DNA of 64,000 nucleotides from Herbaspirillum sp. RV1423. Its GTDB lineage: Bacteria; Pseudomonadota; Gammaproteobacteria; Burkholderiales; Burkholderiaceae_D. The notes under the pieces were generated by a model. That model was not told the origin of the DNA. It made no database searches and worked only from the letters and a program-made list of their open reading frames with translations. The position numbers were made by a program, and so were the translations under genes. Below are positions 16,716-24,695 of the stretch, one piece after another. Every line of letters begins with the position of its first letter. The stretch's first letter is position 1. The DNA lies in assembly GCF_000577615.1 (NCBI RefSeq), contig NZ_CBXX010000003.1, forward strand, positions 124,001 through 188,000. The letters run 5' to 3'.

Positions 16716-18698
16716 GTGGCAGACATTGAGACCTTCAAGCAGGAAAACCGTGTATTCGCCCCCCCGGCGGAATTCGTCAAGCATGCCGCCATTTCCGGCA
16801 TGGACGCCTACCATGCCATGTGCGCAGAAGCCGAGCGCGACTACGAAGGCTTCTGGGCCAAGCTGGCCCGCGAAAACCTGCAATGGAAAAAGCCGTTCAC
16901 CAAGACGCTGAACGAAGCCGACGCACCGTTCTACAAATGGTTTGAAGACGGCCAGATCAACGTCTCGTACAACTGCCTCGACGTCAACCTCGACAACGGC
17001 AATGCCGACAAGACCGCCGTCATCTTCGAATCCGACGATGCCAAAGTCACCAAAGTCACCTATCGCGAACTGCACAAGATCGTCTGCCACTTCGCCAACG
17101 GCCTGAAATCGCTCGGCGTCAAGAAAGGCGACCGCGTCGTCATCTACATGCCGATGTCGATCGAAGGCGTCGCCGCCATGCAAGCCTGCGCCCGCATCGG
17201 CGCCACGCACTCGGTGGTGTTCGGCGGCTTCTCCGCCAAGTCGCTGCAAGAACGCGTGATCGACGCCGGCGCAGTCGCCGTCATCACCGCCGACTACCAG
17301 GTCCGCGGCGGCAAGCAGTTGCCGCTGAAATCCATCGTCGACGAAGCGCTCGCCATGGGCGGCTGCGACACCATCAGAAACGTGATCGTCTACAAGCGCT
17401 CCGGCGCCGACATCAACTGGGTCGAAGGCCGCGACCTCTGGCTGCACGACGTCGTCGCCAACCAGCCCGACGCCTGCGAGCCGGAATGGGTCGACGCCGA
17501 ACATCCGCTGTTCATCCTCTATACCTCCGGCTCCACCGGCAAACCCAAGGGCGTGCAACATGCGTCCGGCGGCTACCTGCTGTGGGCCGTGCTGACGATG
17601 AAGTGGACCTTCGACATCAAGCCCGACGACGTCTACTGGTGCACCGCCGACATCGGCTGGATCACCGGCCACACCTACATCGCCTACGGCCCGCTGACAG
17701 TCGGCGCAACGCAGATCGTATTCGAAGGCGTGCCGACCTATCCGAACGCAGGCCGTTTCTGGGACATGATACAGCGTCACAAAGCCACCATTTTCTACAC
17801 CGCGCCGACCGCGATCCGCTCGCTGATCAAGGCCGCCGACGCCGATGAAAAAATCCATCCCAAGCAATACGACCTGTCGTCGCTGCGCCTCCTGGGTTCG
17901 GTCGGCGAACCGATCAATCCGGAAGCCTGGATGTGGTACTACAAAAACATAGGCGCCGAAAAATGCCCGATCGTCGACACCTTCTGGCAAACCGAAACCG
18001 GCGGCCACATGATCTCGCCGCTGCCCGGTGCGACGCCACAGGTGCCCGGTTCATGCACGCTGCCGCTGCCCGGCATCACCGCCGCCATCGTCGATGAAAC
18101 CGGCAACGACCTGCCCAACGGCACCGGCGGCATCCTGGTCGTCAAGCGTCCATGGCCGTCGATGATCCGTACCATCTGGAACGATCCCGAGCGTTTCAAG
18201 AAGAGCTACTTCCCCGAAGAATTCGGCGGCAAGGTCTACCTCGCCGGCGACGGCGCGATCCGTAACAAGGACACCGGCTACTTCACCATCACCGGCCGCA
18301 TCGACGACGTGTTGAATGTCTCCGGTCACCGCATGGGCACGATGGAAATCGAATCCGCGCTGGTCGCCAACCCCATCGTGGCCGAAGCCGCCGTGGTCGG
18401 CAAACCGGACGAAACCACCGGCGAATCGATCTGCGCCTTCGTGGTGCTCAAACGCCCGCGCCCCACCGGCGACGAAGCCAAGGCCATCGCCAAGGAACTA
18501 CGCGACTGGGTCGCCAAGGAAATCGGCCCGATCGCCAAGCCCAAGGAAATCCGCTTCGGCGACAACCTGCCCAAGACCCGCTCCGGCAAAATCATGCGCC
18601 GCCTGCTGCGCGTGCTGGCCAAGGGCGAAGACATCACGCAGGACGTCTCCACGCTGGAAAACCCGGCCATCCTGGACCAACTGAAAGAAGCGCAATAA
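16716..18698 (+). CDS. acs: Acetyl-CoA synthetase
   Basis: This is a 660-residue AMP-forming acetate:CoA ligase. It starts at GTG 16716 after AGGAGA. Motifs in order: an adenylation P-loop [11 protein letters not shown] near residue 270, WWTADIGW-type [24 protein letters not shown], the hinge [19 protein letters not shown], and the acetylatable lysine in TRSGKIMRR near residue 625. The length is standard. The triple palindrome upstream suggests dedicated transcriptional control by acetate or acyl-CoA status. A terminator follows at 18781. Confidence 0.97.
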   Translation: MADIETFKQENRVFAPPAEFVKHAAISGMDAYHAMCAEAERDYEGFWAKLARENLQWKKPFTKTLNEADAPFYKWFEDGQINVSYNCLDVNLDNGNADKTAVIFESDDAKVTKVTYRELHKIVCHFANGLKSLGVKKGDRVVIYMPMSIEGVAAMQACARIGATHSVVFGGFSAKSLQERVIDAGAVAVITADYQVRGGKQLPLKSIVDEALAMGGCDTIRNVIVYKRSGADINWVEGRDLWLHDVVANQPDACEPEWVDAEHPLFILYTSGSTGKPKGVQHASGGYLLWAVLTMKWTFDIKPDDVYWCTADIGWITGHTYIAYGPLTVGATQIVFEGVPTYPNAGRFWDMIQRHKATIFYTAPTAIRSLIKAADADEKIHPKQYDLSSLRLLGSVGEPINPEAWMWYYKNIGAEKCPIVDTFWQTETGGHMISPLPGATPQVPGSCTLPLPGITAAIVDETGNDLPNGTGGILVVKRPWPSMIRTIWNDPERFKKSYFPEEFGGKVYLAGDGAIRNKDTGYFTITGRIDDVLNVSGHRMGTMEIESALVANPIVAEAAVVGKPDETTGESICAFVVLKRPRPTGDEAKAIAKELRDWVAKEIGPIAKPKEIRFGDNLPKTRSGKIMRRLLRVLAKGEDITQDVSTLENPAILDQLKEAQ

Positions 18699-18780
18699 GA
18701 AACGCGCGGCGATGGGCAGTCGGATCGGCAACCGCACGCCAGGGCGACCCGGAGCGGGAATGCCGGCCTGACAAGAAACG

Positions 18781-18812
18781 ATGGCGATGCCGCAACGCAT
18801 CGCCATTATTTT
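18781..18812 (+). terminator. Rho-independent terminator after acs
   Basis: A perfect 10-bp stem, ATGGCGATGC and GCATCGCCAT, with a 6-base loop is followed by TATTTT. Confidence 0.8.
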
Positions 18813-18853
18813 AAGAAGCCCCGCAGAAAACCATCTCTATTTGGAAAAAATGT

Positions 18854-18862
18854 TGCTATAAT
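18854..18862 (+). promoter_or_regulatory. Extended -10 promoter of tRNA-Ser
   Basis: TGCTATAAT is a consensus extended -10 element 33 bp before the mature tRNA 5' end. A GC-rich stretch (AGCGGC) follows near the start site, as seen at stringently controlled stable-RNA promoters. The -35 region is weak. Confidence 0.65.
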
Positions 18863-18895
18863 TAGCGGCTTCGCTAAAACCGAAGCCCAAATTCC

Positions 18896-18986
18896 GGAGA
18901 GATGGATGAGTGGTTGAAGTCGCACGCCTGGAAAGCGTGTATAGGTTAATAGCCTATCGGGGGTTCGAATCCCCCTCTCTCCGCCA
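18896..18986 (+). tRNA. tRNA-Ser (GGA)
   Basis: This 91-base gene with encoded CCA pairs GGAGAGA with TCTCTCC, has a long serine-type variable arm (TATAGGTTAATAGCCTA) and an anticodon stem CACGC/GCGTG with loop CTGGAAA, giving GGA. Its last 17 bases are repeated at 21946, making it the attachment site of the following island. Confidence 0.97.
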
Positions 18987-18991
18987 GAATA
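18970..18991 (+). repeat. Left attachment repeat (attL) inside the tRNA-Ser 3' end
   Basis: A 22-bp stretch starting with TCCCCCTCTCTCC and ending GCCAGAATA covers the tRNA 3' end plus five following bases. It recurs exactly at 21946-21967. Sequences on either side of the two copies differ, so this is a true duplication boundary. Confidence 0.85.
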
Positions 18992-18997
18992 CTGACA

Positions 18998-19025
18998 AGG
19001 CCTCCAGACATGGAGGCTTTTTCTT
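18998..19025 (+). terminator. Terminator downstream of tRNA-Ser
   Basis: GCCTCCA (19000-19006), a 4-base loop and TGGAGGC (19011-19017) are followed by TTTTTC. This hairpin lies on the island side of attL and was probably brought in by the island. Confidence 0.75.
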
Positions 19026-19053
19026 TTGTACTATTCAAATTGCCGTCAAGGCA

Positions 19054-19301
19054 CTAGCTCTTATTCCGACCATTGGAATGAATTTCTTGAGCAACCATCA
19101 AAACTAGCTTTTCAACCTCTGTTTCGACGGCAACATAAAGTTTGCGCAACTTTGGCCCATAGTCGACCAATTGCAGCTCTTTACGCTCCAGCAATGCTCC
19201 ATATGCTTCCTTATCACGAGCCGCCTCGACCAACATATCTTCATACTCGCCTACCAATGCATTGTTTAGGGTTAATGATCTAACGAACCCGTATGCACGT
19301 G
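19054..19301 (-). pseudogene. Frame-shifted C-terminal half of the island membrane gene
   Basis: This reading frame is open from 19338 down to a stop at 19054 but has no good start; only a TTG at 19257 is available. Its protein (EYEDMLVEAARDKEAYGALLERKELQLVD...) is charged and probably helical. It overlaps the end of the upstream frame by about 35 bp, so a single-base shift between 19302 and 19338 would join the two into one protein of about 180 residues. I read it as the broken 3' half of that gene, although a programmed frameshift cannot be excluded. Confidence 0.5.
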
Positions 19302-19604
19302 CTATGGGCCTTCTGGATTTGCCATAAGGGACGTCGCATTAAGTAGACGAAATCCATTTAACAATGTCACCACTTCATCGCGAAGACTCAAGATGATTTG
19401 CTCAACTTCGTCATTCGCTCTATGAATTGATTGCTTGTTTTGCTGCTGCAACACCCAGACAGCAGCCAATATTGCCCCAATAGAGCCGAACGCCTGCACC
19501 CAGCCAGACCACTCGCCGCTATCCTTCGGTAGATTTGCGCAGAATACAGTCAACAAAATTCCGGCGAAAAAGCCGCTGAGTAGCCGCATCCAATTTGCAT
19601 TCAT
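19302..19604 (-). CDS. Small two-TM protein, probably truncated by frameshift
   Basis: This is a 100-residue protein with hydrophobic segments near residues 6-24 and 34-55 (the latter VQAFGSIGAILAAVWVLQQQN). It then turns into a coiled-coil-like charged region and ends abruptly at NPEGP. The WVQAFGSIGAI pattern recurs in small phage- and island-encoded membrane proteins. The continuing frame at 19054-19338 looks like the missing C-terminus. Function is unknown; association with the neighbouring ATPase is possible but not shown. Confidence 0.55.
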   Translation of the reverse strand: MNANWMRLLSGFFAGILLTVFCANLPKDSGEWSGWVQAFGSIGAILAAVWVLQQQNKQSIHRANDEVEQIILSLRDEVVTLLNGFRLLNATSLMANPEGP

Positions 19605-19660
19605 TTTGATTTCCCCCTTTATTCTTCTATGCTCAATCTAATACTCTTTACATTCGAACT

Positions 19661-20161
19661 TCATCGAAGCGGTCGTACAATCTCCGGCTTACGTCGATAG
19701 ACCCGATCAGCGAGTCGGCTATCGGCATGAGCTAACAAAACCCTAGCATGCTCTAATGTCACTGCATCGCTAGCGCATTTTGCCCTTAAGTCGTGCTCGG
19801 TAAAACGTACCTCAACTTTTGTTTCTGCCAGAACACGCGCAATAAATCCCCTCCACATCGAATCCCAGCCACCAGCACGGCCCGACGTCTCATCGTAATA
19901 GCATTCTCCTTTTCGGTTGCAAAACAAGAATGGCGAGAGCCTGACCGGGCGCACAGACTTGGCTTCCGCAATAGCAGTAATCAATTCCTCCGACCACTCG
20001 ATGATGATCCGCTTACCGGTCGTATTGAGCGTTTTGTGCGGCGCAACGTGGATTCCGTCCTCTTGAAGGTCGGACAGAGGGCTAGAGCTTTGAATATGTG
20101 TCGCAGACTTAAAGAATCTGTAAGGACTTGAATAACCCTCTATGTACAACCAGTCTCTCAT
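19661..20161 (-). pseudogene. Truncated tyrosine-recombinase integrase (catalytic C-terminus only)
   Basis: The frame encodes the integrase catalytic end: LSDLQEDGIHVAPHKTLNTTGKR, then the HxxR box EHDLRAKCASD, the H box LLAHADSRLADR and the catalytic-type tyrosine in VYRRKPEIVRPLR. The DNA-binding N-terminus and first catalytic arginine are missing. The first 17 or so codons lie inside the 3' end of the ATPase gene and do not look like integrase, so the break is near 20110. It lies on the tRNA side of the island, as expected for the original integrase. Confidence 0.8.
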
Positions 20162-21599
20162 TAAAATTTAAACGTGCCTCTCTATTCTGATACCGGAATA
20201 CGTACCGACCAACCCGCGGAGTATTTCCGATAACACTAAACAGATATAGAACTTGCAAAACAAATTTAACGTTCTTCTCTTTTGCAAAACCGTTTTCCAC
20301 TTGAGAAGCATATGCTTTTTCCATCTCAGCGATCGAGAAATTCCACTTTCTTAACTGAGAAATGGCATCAAAGATATTAGATATATCAGGAAGTATCGCG
20401 AAAAGCTCGTCCGTAAACTCCTCTCTTAGATAATTTGAAAAAGCTTTGTCGACCTTTTTAATAACTTCTGGGGTAATCGTTTTTCTATTTCCAGCATCTT
20501 CCGCGCAATTCTGAAGATAAACCACAAAATCGCGCGGGCGCAATAATGTACTTCGGGAAATAAAATCAAAAGTATCTATCCTCGTTCTCTGCTTGGTACC
20601 CATTCCTATTTTTCTGGTACCAAAGACTCGTTTCCATGCTTCGTCAAAAGAAAGTGGGATTTTACATCCCGGATCCATAGCCCTAGAAAGCCGGAAAGCA
20701 AGCACCTTTTTGAGTTTTTCTGAATCCCAATTTAAATCAACTCTGAAATCACCCCATTTATTCTTATCGGCATCTTGAACAATCTCATAGATATCATCCC
20801 TCAGAAAAACAACGGGATATATTTTGGGGCCGGTTTGCATACTGAAAGTCGTGCGTACGTCTTGAACTGCTTTAAACAAACTAGTAATGAGAGCGCTGTA
20901 TTGGTGATATTGGTCTGTATTAATTAAATCTCGGTAGTCCTCGTCTAATTCATCAAAAAGAACAAAATATGTAGCCGCCCCAGCATGCTGCATGATTATG
21001 TCTTCAAGCAAATCGACATGTTCAATCCAACTTTGTGGTTCAGGATTTTGTTTGGCAATCTTGATCGACAACCCAAATAGAGAGATACCGAATTCTTTAC
21101 CAATCCACTTGTTTATTCTCCGACTTAACGAGGTGTTGTCATCATATAGCGAAGCCAATTGATCCCGAACTCCAATATCGACCTCTTCATTTTTTAGCAT
21201 TAAGCGACATATGGTGCTATAAATCAGAAATTTCCAAACAGTAATATACTCATTTGGAGCTGTATATTTCTGGTTCTTTTTAGAATAAAGTTCATTGAAT
21301 GGAAAATTCTTGAAACTCAATTTTTCAGCGAACAGATTGTATTCACTCTGACGATTGAAGTATTCGCAAAGTGCAGTTTTTCCCGCTCCTTTTCTACCAA
21401 TTACGAAATACTTTTGACCTTTGGCAATTTGGTCGACTTCTTTTACATGCCAAAAATATCGATCATTGTCTTCTGCTTTTGCTTCTCGCTTCCAAGTCGC
21501 TATCTCCGCAAGCAAATCATGGTCAACGCTCGACGTATCTAATTCTTCAAGCTCATCAGACGCCCACGGGTCTGTCACATTCACTTCTGTTTTTTTCAT
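20109..21599 (-). CDS. P-loop ATPase of the Sll1717 type
   Basis: This is a 496-residue protein with Walker A GRKGAGKTA (residues 68-76) and a Walker B-like YFVLFDELDE (211-220); the Asp-Glu-x-Asp-Glu ending is typical of STAND/AAA-type ATPases. After a helical linker (IKIAKQNPEP region) the C-terminal half is rich in winged-helix-like segments and ends in VGRYVFRYQNREARLNFNERL. I recall this architecture as NCBI's 'P-loop ATPase, Sll1717 family', often alone in islands. GC is far below the chromosome. No nuclease, TM or protease domain is seen. A defence role is only inferred from context and family style. Confidence 0.7.
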   Translation of the reverse strand: MKKTEVNVTDPWASDELEELDTSSVDHDLLAEIATWKREAKAEDNDRYFWHVKEVDQIAKGQKYFVIGRKGAGKTALCEYFNRQSEYNLFAEKLSFKNFPFNELYSKKNQKYTAPNEYITVWKFLIYSTICRLMLKNEEVDIGVRDQLASLYDDNTSLSRRINKWIGKEFGISLFGLSIKIAKQNPEPQSWIEHVDLLEDIIMQHAGAATYFVLFDELDEDYRDLINTDQYHQYSALITSLFKAVQDVRTTFSMQTGPKIYPVVFLRDDIYEIVQDADKNKWGDFRVDLNWDSEKLKKVLAFRLSRAMDPGCKIPLSFDEAWKRVFGTRKIGMGTKQRTRIDTFDFISRSTLLRPRDFVVYLQNCAEDAGNRKTITPEVIKKVDKAFSNYLREEFTDELFAILPDISNIFDAISQLRKWNFSIAEMEKAYASQVENGFAKEKNVKFVLQVLYLFSVIGNTPRVGRYVFRYQNREARLNFNERLVVHRGLFKSLQIL

Positions 21600-21945
21600 A
21601 TTTGATCCATGAATTATTAGAAATTTTTTCTGGGAGGACTAACTTCAATGAAAACAATAAATACAGGTACCAAAATCAGAATAGCGTTTGAGCATAACAA
21701 AAAATAAAAATACGGATGAGAATGCATGAGGTGACTATCAGTTCGAAACGAAAAGCAGAGCGGTACTATAAGCTCTAATATGCTCTCTGAACAAGGAGTG
21801 GTGATTCAATAGGCTAGATTTCAATAGTGCCAATTATGTCTATATCTTATTGGTACATAATTCAGCACCAATGCGGGTACAAACGCATATAAACCCTATT
21901 TTCTAACTCGTTGTTTTTAAATCATTTTATTTCTGATGGTCAGAC
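21600..21945. other. Non-coding right part of the tRNA-Ser island
   Basis: About 345 bp of AT-rich DNA separates the ATPase start from the right attachment repeat. It should contain the ATPase promoter on the minus strand. No open frame with coding features, hairpin or obvious repeat is seen. Confidence 0.45.
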
Positions 21946-21967
21946 TCCCCCTCTCTCCGCCAGAATA
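21946..21967 (+). repeat. Right attachment repeat (attR)
   Basis: This is an exact 22-bp copy of 18970-18991 (the tRNA-Ser 3' end plus five bases). The flanking upstream sequence does not continue the tRNA. Confidence 0.85.
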
Positions 21968-21970
21968 AGT

Positions 21971-21998
21971 AAGCCCTTGATTTTTCAAGGGCTTTTTT
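21971..21998 (+). terminator. Terminator right of the island, probably the native tRNA-Ser terminator
   Basis: AGCCCTTGA and TCAAGGGCT pair around a 4-base loop and are followed by six T residues. It sits 4 bp beyond attR, in the position where a tRNA terminator would be before integration. Confidence 0.8.
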
Positions 21999-22103
21999 AT
22001 TTTCAATTCGACGCTGGTGTCACTCCTTGGGTCGCTCTTCCGGGGCAATTCATTTTTTTATGAGCTTCATCGAACAAACCCTTCAGTTGGGCTGTATCGA
22101 AAA

Positions 22104-22991
22104 CTAATGCCAAGCAATCGTACCGTTATTGTTCAAGCGAAGCGTTGCCGCAGTTCCAGCATCATGCTGACTAACATCTGTTACACCTAGCCCCAACAAA
22201 TATAGGGCGGATTTTAAAGCCGCGGTAAACGAGCTGATATTAGTGTCATCCGAATCGTCAGACCCAGATCTTACGATGTATCCGGTTAATTCCCCTCGCC
22301 CGTGAACAAGATTTACCAAATGCGCTAACAGTCTCCGGCCTCTTGGATTTAGATCGTCGTTGTCAAGACAGCTCCCGCTAACAAAATGCGTTGCAGACGC
22401 AGCAACGACTCCTGCATGAGGGTCGGATGCGGTGATAAAAATAGCCAAACAATCAAGTAATCCGTAGACCTCCAATTCCTCGAAGCCAACATTAGGCTTA
22501 TCCATAACTAACGGAGTCTCCCCGGCGAGCCGCTTTCTCCCTCCAGGGACCGGCGTGAAATTATTCAAGAGATCAATGTCATAACCACCTCGTTCATTTC
22601 GTATTACAGAGAAGTCGCGAACGTCAGCCAAAGCATGTCCAAGGCTTGGTGATCCAAAGTCCATCCTGATCTCTCTTGCAATTTGCGCCGAGTCAGTATG
22701 CGCTGCGGCAAATTGATTCGCTGTACCTGCTCCCCAACTTTGTCCATCGATGGTGATAACCCTTTGAATCGGCGCGTGCTCGCTACTTCCGTGGACGCCG
22801 CGCATACGTTGGGCCGTAGCTGTTGTGGAACTACTGTTATCGATCTTTGCTTTAAGGTCTCTGTGTTCTTGGGCTTGAGGCCGATTATCCTTAAATTGCG
22901 CAGTTGGCGCGACTCCCCGTCCTACTCGGGAGGTCTTTTCGCCACTTGATCGAGGCACATTCTCGGCCGTCTTTTCTTTGGAAGCGTTCAT
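22104..22991 (-). CDS. Orphan protein with eCIS-effector-like N-terminus and unknown C-terminal domain
   Basis: This 295-residue protein starts at ATG 22991 after GAGGG. Residues 1-78 are polar and disordered-looking, with APTAQFKDNRPQAQEHRDL, KAKIDNS, AQRM and APIQRV. This spacing of FxDNRP, IDNS and IQR(V) matches the leader found on DUF4157-type and other cargo of extracellular contractile injection systems (from memory). Residues 80-295 form a separate globular domain (GSPSLGHALADVRDF, GSCLDNDDLNPRGRRLLAHLVNLVHG) that I cannot assign. No contractile sheath, tube or baseplate genes are in the window. It could be a toxin cargo encoded away from its machine. Confidence 0.65.
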   Translation of the reverse strand: MNASKEKTAENVPRSSGEKTSRVGRGVAPTAQFKDNRPQAQEHRDLKAKIDNSSSTTATAQRMRGVHGSSEHAPIQRVITIDGQSWGAGTANQFAAAHTDSAQIAREIRMDFGSPSLGHALADVRDFSVIRNERGGYDIDLLNNFTPVPGGRKRLAGETPLVMDKPNVGFEELEVYGLLDCLAIFITASDPHAGVVAASATHFVSGSCLDNDDLNPRGRRLLAHLVNLVHGRGELTGYIVRSGSDDSDDTNISSFTAALKSALYLLGLGVTDVSQHDAGTAATLRLNNNGTIAWH

Positions 22992-23054
22992 CCATAACCC
23001 TCATTTGTTTTTCTTGCATGGCGAAGCTCAGACTCGGGACGATAAATCTAACAT

Positions 23055-23076
23055 GAAAAAACCCGCCGAAGCGGGT
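23055..23076 (-). terminator. Terminator after the XRE regulator
   Basis: Read on the minus strand, ACCCGC, CGGC-like loop and GCGGGT are followed by a run of six T. It lies 85 bp past the XRE stop. Confidence 0.7.
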
Positions 23077-23161
23077 CTGAACTTACTCACTGTATTTCCG
23101 GCCGTGGCCAATCACACATTCTCTTATGTATTTCCGTTCATCCGATGCTCACTTGCTCCAT

Positions 23162-23566
23162 TTACAAAATATCGCCAAGAAATTTCTCCACTACCTTCCT
23201 GTCCCTGGCATTCAGCTTGCCAATAGCAAAAGTGACTTTGCCGAATAAATCCAGAAGGATAGTTTGCTGACTCTCACTCAAATTCTCCATACGGTTCATT
23301 AGGGCCAATGCCTGGCCACTGACATCCGGTGTGCTGATTTTCAGCAAATCGCTGATTTCACACTCCAGCAGTTTTGCCATTTGTTCAAGGCGTGCCAATG
23401 TCGGCGAGATATGACCCGTTTCCAAACGGCTCACCGTTTCCTTTTCAATACCCATTTGCTCGGCAAGTTGTGCCTGAGTCCATCCCTTGGTTCTTCTGCG
23501 TACGGCAATAATCCCGCCGACCTCACGAGCCAACTGCTTTCCTGAATTCCTGTCTTCTTGCGGCAT
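23162..23566 (-). CDS. XRE-family transcriptional regulator
   Basis: This 134-residue protein has an N-terminal Cro/CI-type helix-turn-helix (residues about 17-73: IIAVRRRTKGWTQAQLAEQMGIEKETVSRLETG). The C-terminal helical part (ALMNRMENLSESQQTILLDLFGKV) probably dimerises. It is divergent from the ArdA-like gene and could control it. Composition is lower in GC than the core genes. Confidence 0.85.
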   Translation of the reverse strand: MPQEDRNSGKQLAREVGGIIAVRRRTKGWTQAQLAEQMGIEKETVSRLETGHISPTLARLEQMAKLLECEISDLLKISTPDVSGQALALMNRMENLSESQQTILLDLFGKVTFAIGKLNARDRKVVEKFLGDIL

Positions 23567-23656
23567 GACCTACCCCGTCATTTAGAAGCCAGAAGCATGA
23601 TCCTTTTACGTCAACCCTGGAATGACTCAGCGCGTTAATATACAATGACATATTAA

Positions 23657-23736
23657 ATCATTTTTAATTGACTCAATAAGTCCATTCACATTCATGGCGG
23701 TATTTGATGCCCTAGGTGAGATGACTCAAAAATGAT
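23657..23736. promoter_or_regulatory. Candidate inverted repeat between XRE and ardA-like genes
   Basis: ATCATTTTTAATTGACTCA (23657-23675) and TGACTCAAAAATGAT (23722-23736) are imperfect inverted copies about 46 bp apart in the divergent promoter region. They may be sites for the XRE protein. The match needs three gapped bases, so the claim is weak. Confidence 0.35.
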
Positions 23737-23832
23737 CCAAACAAATGAGTTGTGAAGTCTGCATAGGCAGAGCAAGTCTTCAATCAACTTCCGGCTCAAC
23801 CAGCCTAAAAACGACACGAAAGCGGGAACGTC

Positions 23833-24327
23833 ATGAGCACATACTTTGCACAGCCCTTTAACCTGGACGCAATCGGTTTTTATTTTGACACTTTGGATTC
23901 ATACGCCGAGCAATCAGAAAACCTGCTGGACGCTCATGGCAACCTGGTGGAAGAGTTTGAAATCCAGTCTGCTGACGGCGATGACTGCGAACTGTTTTTA
24001 GTGTGTGGAATCAATCAAGCTAATTTGAATACTTGGTTTGAAGACATCGTCAACCTGAGCGACTATGAAAAAACAGTCTTGCATTACTTGCTCGGTGTTT
24101 CTGGCTATAGCCTCAAAAGTGCTTTGGACAAGTTGGACGAAGTGAACCTGTATGAGGGAAATTTGAAAGAGGTCGCAGAAAGGCTTTTTGATGAATTTTA
24201 CTCAAGCGATGTGCCTGAGTCGATCCGTGCTTATATTGACTATGAAAAATTTTCCCATGACTGTAAATTGCGTGGCGATATGTGCGAGTTTGAATTTAAT
24301 GGCAAGACTTGGACATGCACTAACTAA
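23833..24327 (+). CDS. ArdA-type antirestriction protein
   Basis: This 164-residue, very acidic protein matches the second and third domains of ArdA DNA mimics: an EEFEIQSADG block, ANLNTWFEDIVNLSDYEKTVLHYLLGVSGYSLKSALDKLDEVNLYEG, and the end PESIRAYIDYEKFSHDCKLRGDM. ArdA copies the charge and bend of B-DNA to block type I restriction enzymes. It is usually plasmid- or ICE-borne, so its presence here agrees with a mobile origin of this region. It is shorter than some ArdA proteins at the N-terminus. The divergent XRE gene is a likely regulator. Confidence 0.8.
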   Translation: MSTYFAQPFNLDAIGFYFDTLDSYAEQSENLLDAHGNLVEEFEIQSADGDDCELFLVCGINQANLNTWFEDIVNLSDYEKTVLHYLLGVSGYSLKSALDKLDEVNLYEGNLKEVAERLFDEFYSSDVPESIRAYIDYEKFSHDCKLRGDMCEFEFNGKTWTCTN

Positions 24328-24695
24328 TGCTTCGCTCACATAATCCAAAGCGCTTGGCCGTTCTCCCAAATCGCCGACGCCACATCCCAAACCAGATTTT
24401 CTGTAATGGCCAACGACCTATACAGGCCTGTTCATTTGGTCACGATCTGTCTATCGCAACTTGACGAACCTCTCTCTACTATCGCTTCGGTGAAACTGAT
24501 CGATCAAAAGCCACGAAGTATGGCAACGAGATCAGCTTGTCCGGAAATCGTTGCCGTCAGCACGACGGTCGATACCGGGCAGATTTCTGCGGCCGTGAGG
24601 CGGCGAAATACCACGCTCCGCATGCGCTCCATCTGTCTTCCCGCGAGGGTGGACGTGCCTGCGGCACCTATAACGTTTATATAGCAGGGGGATCA
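24328..24695 (+). other. Intergenic region upstream of the porin
   Basis: This 368-bp stretch should hold the porin promoter and leader. I see a GGGGGAT ribosome site directly before the porin ATG but no clear -35/-10 pair, hairpin or gene. Confidence 0.4.

Larger units (their letters stand above)
18992..21967. mobile_element. Small genomic island integrated in tRNA-Ser(GGA)
   Basis: This 3.0-kb, visibly AT-rich segment lies between the tRNA-Ser 3' end and an exact 22-bp direct repeat. It carries a frameshifted membrane gene, an integrase lacking its N-terminal part and a P-loop ATPase. All three genes read toward the tRNA. A terminator hairpin follows each attachment repeat, which fits the native tRNA terminator having been displaced to the right end. 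With no complete integrase the island is probably immobile on its own. Confidence 0.8.

Noticed and set aside
16718-18008. Long antisense frame over acs
   Set aside because: It reads as a compositional shadow; acs has all catalytic motifs, a ribosome site and a terminator.
22104-22991. Placing the eCIS-like protein inside the tRNA-Ser island
   Set aside because: It lies beyond the right attachment repeat and the native-looking terminator, so it is outside the defined insertion.
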